This document shows, piece after piece, positions 37,301 to 44,143 of a stretch of 64,000 nt of DNA. Each line of letters opens with the position of its first letter. Positions within the stretch are counted from its first letter, which is position 1. The position numbers and the translations under genes are program-made. The stretch is taken from the NCBI GenBank assembly GCA_009760855.2, contig WPIO01000016.1:767001-831000 (forward strand). Direction: 5' to 3'. The DNA is from Cristatella mucedo. Taxonomy: Eukaryota > Bryozoa > Phylactolaemata > Cristatellidae. Below the pieces are notes generated by a model, which saw nothing but the letters and a program-made list of their open reading frames with translations, was not told the DNA's origin and made no database searches.

Positions 37301-40300
37301 TTTTCAAGCATGATTTTACTTACTATTCTATTGCGTATCACTTTGCAGCAAATGTAAAGCGCCTAGAAAGAGATTAAGTTCTCTGAGGGCGCTTTATCAA
37401 GTGCAATATTATTATTATTATTATTATTATTTCTTTTTGCATCAAATGTAAAGCGCCTAGAGAGAGATTAAGTTCTCTGAGGGCGCTCTATCAAGTGCAT
37501 TATTATTATAATTACTTTATCGAAGCAAGTGAAAAAATTGCAATGCATTTTAGCTGATATAAGGAAGAACAGACTTTTTTTGTTCATTCATAATCTGTAC
37601 CTTTGGTATTTCCCCAAAAAATGACAAACCAGAAAATAAAATTTGTAAAATAAATTCTGATTTTCATGCAACGCCTTTTTCTCCTAGCGGTACCATATTC
37701 TTGAACCATGCATAATGCACAGACCATGGTTACGTAGTCGGTAATTCACTAAGAAAGCAATACATGTGCGGTCTGCATAACTCGTTGGCTACATGCAAAT
37801 CACTTAAGAAAGCATGTTTAGACGACCACTGTCGCACACATTTTATTTTACCTTGCCAACGACAAAGCTTTATAACGTAACGAAATTAGAAATGGCAAGA
37901 ACAAGCATATTTCAATAATTTTTCTAGAGTCATATGTTTTTGAGTAGCAGCAGAGGGTCTTGGCATACTCAAAAAGGTAACCTACTGATTGTAAACTACT
38001 TTTCAAGGCATCTTTAAACTGTACTGTAACTGAGGCACCAAGCTTTCTAGTTATTGGTGTAGCAAACAATCGCAATATCTCAGAATGAATACCCAAGTCA
38101 AACTGGTACAATGTTTTTTAGTAGTGTAACTGCATATATACCATTAGATAATTCTATCTGTCCCCCTCGAATGCTGTCTCCCGATTCATGGCTGCACCTC
38201 AATGTTTACATTTAAGCAGGTCACTAGTGATCTCGTCCTGAAGTTCACAACTCAATCAAAGAAGACATCAAGTCCTCTGGACCCTATTCCCACTGTCCTG
38301 CTCCTACATTGTGTTGATCTGTTGCTGCCATGCATAACTAACATCATTACTATGTCATTTACCTCAGGTCATGTCCCAGCACCTTTCAAAAAAGCTGTAG
38401 TCAGGCCACTTCTCAAGAAAGCTACACTTGACCAAGAGAACTTGAGCAACTACCGCCCAGTTTCCCTTCTACCGTTCCTATCAAAGACACTCGAACGGGT
38501 CGTGGCGGACCAGCTGAACTCGTATATCGAAACTTCAAACCTTGCTAGTAAGTTCCAGTCTGGCTTTAGAGCTAATCACTCCACAGAGTCCACAGAGTCA
38601 GCATTGCTTAGGGTGTACAATGACCTACATAGGAATGCAGACATAGGTAGAGTGTGTCTGATTGTTATGCTCGATCTCTCGGCAGCTTTTGATACTATGG
38701 ATCGCTAAGTTCTTCTAGATCGCCTCTCACCTCACCTAGGCATCACTGGCATTGCTCTACAATGGTTCAGATCATATCTCAGTGGGAGACTCTAGAGTAT
38801 TGACGTGAATGGACAAAGATCATCCAAGGTACCTCTGAAATGGGGTAGAATGGACAAAGATCATCCGAGGTACCTCTGAAATGGGGTACCTCAGGGCTCC
38901 GTGCTAGGTCCGGTTCTTATCACGGTTTATACTCTCCCTCTTGCTGATGTGATTGCCAAGCACAATTTAGGCTTTCACTTTTATGCGAATGACACTAAGT
39001 TGTACCTTTACTTTGGTTCATTCCAGCCTTCGAGCACCTCGAATTCTCTCAACTCACTTGCAGCATGTATTGATGACATCCGCGCATGGATGGCAGCAAA
39101 TTTTCTAAAACTACACGATGACAAGACTAACTTACTAGTTATGGGCAAACCCAGTATGATTCAGAAATTGGAAAGGCTGAAGCTCAAAATTGGCTCTGCC
39201 AGAAAATCTCCTGTTGAATCAGCTCAAAATCTAGGTGTCATGTTCCGAAGTGACCTCTTGTTAGATGACCACATCAGCTCCACAGTCAAATCTGCCTACT
39301 TTCAGCTACACAACATTGCTAAAATTCGGGCTTGTTTAGATAAGGATACCACGTCTAAGTTGGTCCATGCCTTTGTGACATCCCGACTTGACTTCTGTAA
39401 CTCTGTGCTTACTGGCCTCCTGGCATGTGCAATCAGGCGATTACAGAAGGTGCAAAACTGCAGCTAGGCTCGTCTGTCGTGAGCGGTGCAGTTGCCACAT
39501 CACACCACTTCTCGCCGACCTGCATTGGCTACCAGTCAAGCGACCGATCGACTTCAAGGTTTTGTCGCTCACTTTTAGGTCACTTCATTTTTTGGCTCCA
39601 GCCTATCTCTAAGATCTACCCCCTCCACCAGGCCAAGCATCGTACCACCTGCTTTTCGGAATCCAATAGTCTACCAATACCTCGAACAAACCACAAATCC
39701 TTTGGAGACCGTGCATTTAGTTCGTATGCTCCCAAAGCCTGTAATTCACTTCTGACTTGCGTCACAACATCCCCTGACTTGACCACATTTAAAAAGAACT
39801 TAAAAACACCTATTTAGGACAGCAGTTAGTGGGTCCTGTGATTCGTCCTTGATGTGCTTATGTGTGCTGACACTGTGCATGCTGCCACTAGCCACACTTG
39901 CATGCTGACCCTGTGCATGTCACCCATAACCATATTATGGATCAAAGCAAAGGTACAACTGAGTGTCATCAGCATAAAAGTGAAAGCCTAGATTGTGCTT
40001 GGCAATCACATCAGTAAGAGGGAGAGTATAAACCGTGAAAAGAACATGACCTAGCATGGAGCCTTGAGGTACCCCATATTTCAGAGGTACCTCGGATAAT
40101 CTTTGTCCATTCACGTCAATACTCTGGAGTCTCCCTCAGAGATAGGACCTGAACCAGTGCAGAGCAGTGCTTTATCAAGTGCATTATCATTATTATTATT
40201 ACATTACGATGGTCGATGCTCAAGTCAGTTACTTTTTGTCACTCACTTTTAGGTTTCTTCATACTTTGGTTCCAGCCTACCTATCAAATCTACTCCCCCA

Positions 40301-41122
40301 CCAGGCTGAGCAACGTACCACCCGCTTTATAGAATCCGTTTTTCTAAACCGTGTACAAACCTCAGATCCTTTGGAGACCGTGCCTTTAGTTCATACGCTA
40401 CCAAAGCCTGGAACTCACTCCCAACCTGCATCACATTACCTGACTTGACCACATTTAAACAGAAACTAAAAACGCAGCAATTTATCGCCGCATTTAGTGG
40501 GTTCTGTGATTCATCCTTCATGTGTGTTGTGTTCCTTGCATGCTGCCACTAACCACACTTGCATGCTAACCCTGAGCATGTCACCCCTAACCATGTTATG
40601 GTTGCTGACTATCAAGCATGAACCCACTCACCATTCGATCGAGCCTCCTTTGCAGCAATTGTAAAGTGCCTAGAAAGAGATTGAGTTCTTTGAGGGGCTT
40701 TATCGATGAATTATTATTATAACTATTACTCGTGTTTTCTGACAAAAGCAAAGTCACGGCCTTTATCAAAGATCTCATCTCCTATCGCACTGCACAGGTA
40801 CAGCATAGCTCCGACCTGTCACTGAACTGGTAACACGCTCTCTCCTCCTCCCTGTCACTCCCTCTTTTCCCTCTCCCTCTCCAGTCTTTCTCCTTTCCCC
40901 CCCCTCTCTCCTCCACTCTCTTGCTACTTCTGCCGGCCGGCCAATCATTATCTTTTCCTGGCTGCCTCCTGATCACCTTCATTCTGCTCAATGCGTTTTT
41001 CTACAACCACTTGATGGGCATAGCATTAATCTGCTCAAATGTTTGGTCTCACTGGCACTTTTCTACCATGCTCTCACAGAAATGCACCTGTCTCTTTTAC
41101 TTCCATCTACCTCTGCCTCAGG

Positions 41123-41187
<65 letters not shown>

Positions 41188-44109
41188 GCTTTCTATTTCT
41201 GCCTGCTCACATGTGCAGATGAACATGTGCAGCACAGGTATGCACTCTTTCCCCCATCTGTCTATATGTCTCTCTCAGCGTTTTTTTTTAAATAGTCTGT
41301 CTGTCTCTCTCAATGAAATCCATAGTCAATTACTTTGGCTTTTGTTAGTTGATCCTCCCCCTAAGTCTCCTTTGCACTGTCTGTGTTTCTCACGATCGGT
41401 CGCCTGCTACTTGTATCTTCCTTTTTATCTTTCTTTTATCTTCTTTGCTATATTCATATAACGGTCATCTGGTTTTTATATTTATATATGTATATATTAT
41501 ATATTGAATATATATATATATATATATATTTATATTTGAATGGCAAGAATACCAACCTTTGCTCGCAACTTGCAAATTTGCAACCAAGAGCAAATTTGCG
41601 AGGCAGCTTAAGAGGCAGGCTATGCCTATCTAAATCTTATCTTGACTCGATGCTATCATGCAATCAGCAAGTCCAGAGCTAGCTGTACATCCTTCCTGCC
41701 GTATGCTCTATTTACGCATTTGTTATGTGGCAGGGGAAACGGTGTTTGACTAACCATTGTCTCCACCCGGCTGTCCAACCCAAAACTTCTCCTACCTTAA
41801 ATGGCTACTTTTGTGCTGAACAAGTCCGAAAGTTGGCAAAGTTTTGCATATTCATCTGGTTAAGTTTCAGAGCTTTGATAAGAATCCTTTCATGTAGAGT
41901 AGTTAGATAACAGTTGCCAAGCATTGACGGAAATCAACTGCGGTCAATATTGTCTAGGCTGGACTGCATCAATAACTGCATGACACATGGACTTTTTTTT
42001 AACAAAGTGTGGGATGAGGGTTAGTTAAACCCTATCAGTTTTCAGGAACAGTACCGCCTGCTTTTCTTATCAGATCGAGTTTCTTTCGTGACAGCATTTA
42101 TATGCATATAACCCCTCTAAGGCTGTACGATGGCCATATTCTATAAGAAGTCGACACGATGGAAATAATCTTATGAATAAGTGCCAGCATAGCTGCAACA
42201 CCACACCCGGCTGTAGCTGTGGCCTTTGGAGCACGACATGTTTGTTGGCCACAGCACAAAACAATGATAATGTGATGCTCTGCCACATACCTTCTTGCGA
42301 CGAATGAGCATGCGACGAATGAGCATTGATGTATTGGCGTCTATGCATAATAAACATATTCGTGTAGAGAGTACAATCCAGAACTCCCTGGTCTGCTAAG
42401 CTGATGCCCGAGTATGTGATACTGCTGGACCCGGTACTGCGGCCGGCTGTCACGTCAGTGGACCGCAGAATTGAGCTACAGCATAAAATAAATAACAACA
42501 GCGATGTATAGAGGACTTAAGTAAGCTGTATTTGAGCACTTGGCCCGTGGCAAGCGAACAAAAACAAGCCAATTCCCATAACTACGAACGGCTATGCAGA
42601 CTCTCTGCTGCAGTCCTCCTGCTACTTTCATGCAACTCACTACCTCAACCGCTCTCCTGACTCTGCTATGCTTTCCACTTTCTCTTTGTTGCGTGAGACA
42701 AAGTCTGTTGGCTACCGAATGCATACCGAAAGCCACTTAGGCTGTGAATGTGCTTTACAAAACTCTCCTGCGTAAAACCCGCATATTCTTTATGGCTTTG
42801 TGGGGTTACAGATGGAGATACACTACATTCACAGCAGTCGTTGCTGCCCAATCGTGCATGAATTAGACTTTGGAAAGGTAAATCGAGAGTAAAACAAAGA
42901 GGCATGGCTGATTGAACAATGTCAGCGAAATTTGGAGAGCTTGATACTGCCAATGAGAATTGGCAGTATCAAGCTCTCCAAATATCTACTTTTTAAATCA
43001 GCAACACTGACATTAAGCCCAGAGCGCCTGCATGAAAGTGGCAATGCCATTCTGCTCTTACTGAGGCAGCATGTGGCTCAGGTCTTAAAAGAAACCTGCT
43101 ATCAGTCACATGCTCATATTAATGTTTTGAATGTCAATGTGATAGTCAGTAAAAGTTCAGCATACATTCAAGTCAGGTCGCAAGAAGATTTTAATTTACT
43201 TACGGTACTTTGTCGGTGGCCGATATGGCAGGGGTCCTTCTCCAGGTAAGTAGCAACTGTCCGATGGTTAGCTGTGGTCTCTGAATGACTGGCCTCATGG
43301 ACGTTCCATTAAAACTACTAAAGCCACACGTTACGGTCAAATTACTCTTTGGTCCACTAGTGCTAAGTGTGAGGTTTCTGACTGTGGATGCGTACTCTTG
43401 CCATTCTGCATCGTAAAAGGAATCAGGCCACTTAGTGGTATTTCTAGCACATAGAAGGGACATGCAGGTAGACATCTTGACCAAGACAACAAAATAAATA
43501 TTTTTATTAGAGTACTCCTATGTGCACAGGTAAAAAACGTAATTAATTTGTATATCGCCCTAAAATAACTTAATGTCTATTCAGGTCTTCACAAACGTTA
43601 TGGGGCTCGAGCCTACGACCTCGGCCATCAAATATATTCACCTCGACCTTGGCTGGGAAGCACTTTAACCACTGGGCCAAACCAGGGCAGTGGTACAGTT
43701 CAGTCTGTAAACCAAAGTCTCTAAATGCAGCACATGAACTTCCTGTACTATGTCTTGCAAATCAGTGTCGAGATGTTTGCCCCTTATTAAAATGTGCCCC
43801 GAGTTTGCTGAGGCCATTGATTGAGCTCGATTCCAACGTCCTCTCGTAATGCCGACTATGGCTCATCCTTTTCAGCAGTCCTGAGCTGCTACTTCCATGC
43901 TACTCACTTCCTCAACTGCTCTCCTGACTCTGCTATGCTTCCCACTTTTTGTTGCTACGAGAGACGAAGTCTGTTGGCTACCAAAAGCCGGTTAGGTTGT
44001 GAGTGAGCTATATAAAACTCTCCTGTGTAACACCCACGTGGTCTTTATGACTTTGAGGAGTTACAGACAGAGATACATACATACATACATACATACATAC
44101 ATACATACA

Positions 44110-44143
<34 letters not shown>

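Noticed and set aside
37852..38102. Possible extra receptor exon ([16 protein letters not shown] ... [11 protein letters not shown])
   Set aside because: Its phase 0-2 does not fit between the phase 1 neighbours, and no domain is recognised.
41127..41300. Serine/leucine-rich protein
   Set aside because: Translation of a (CT)n microsatellite.
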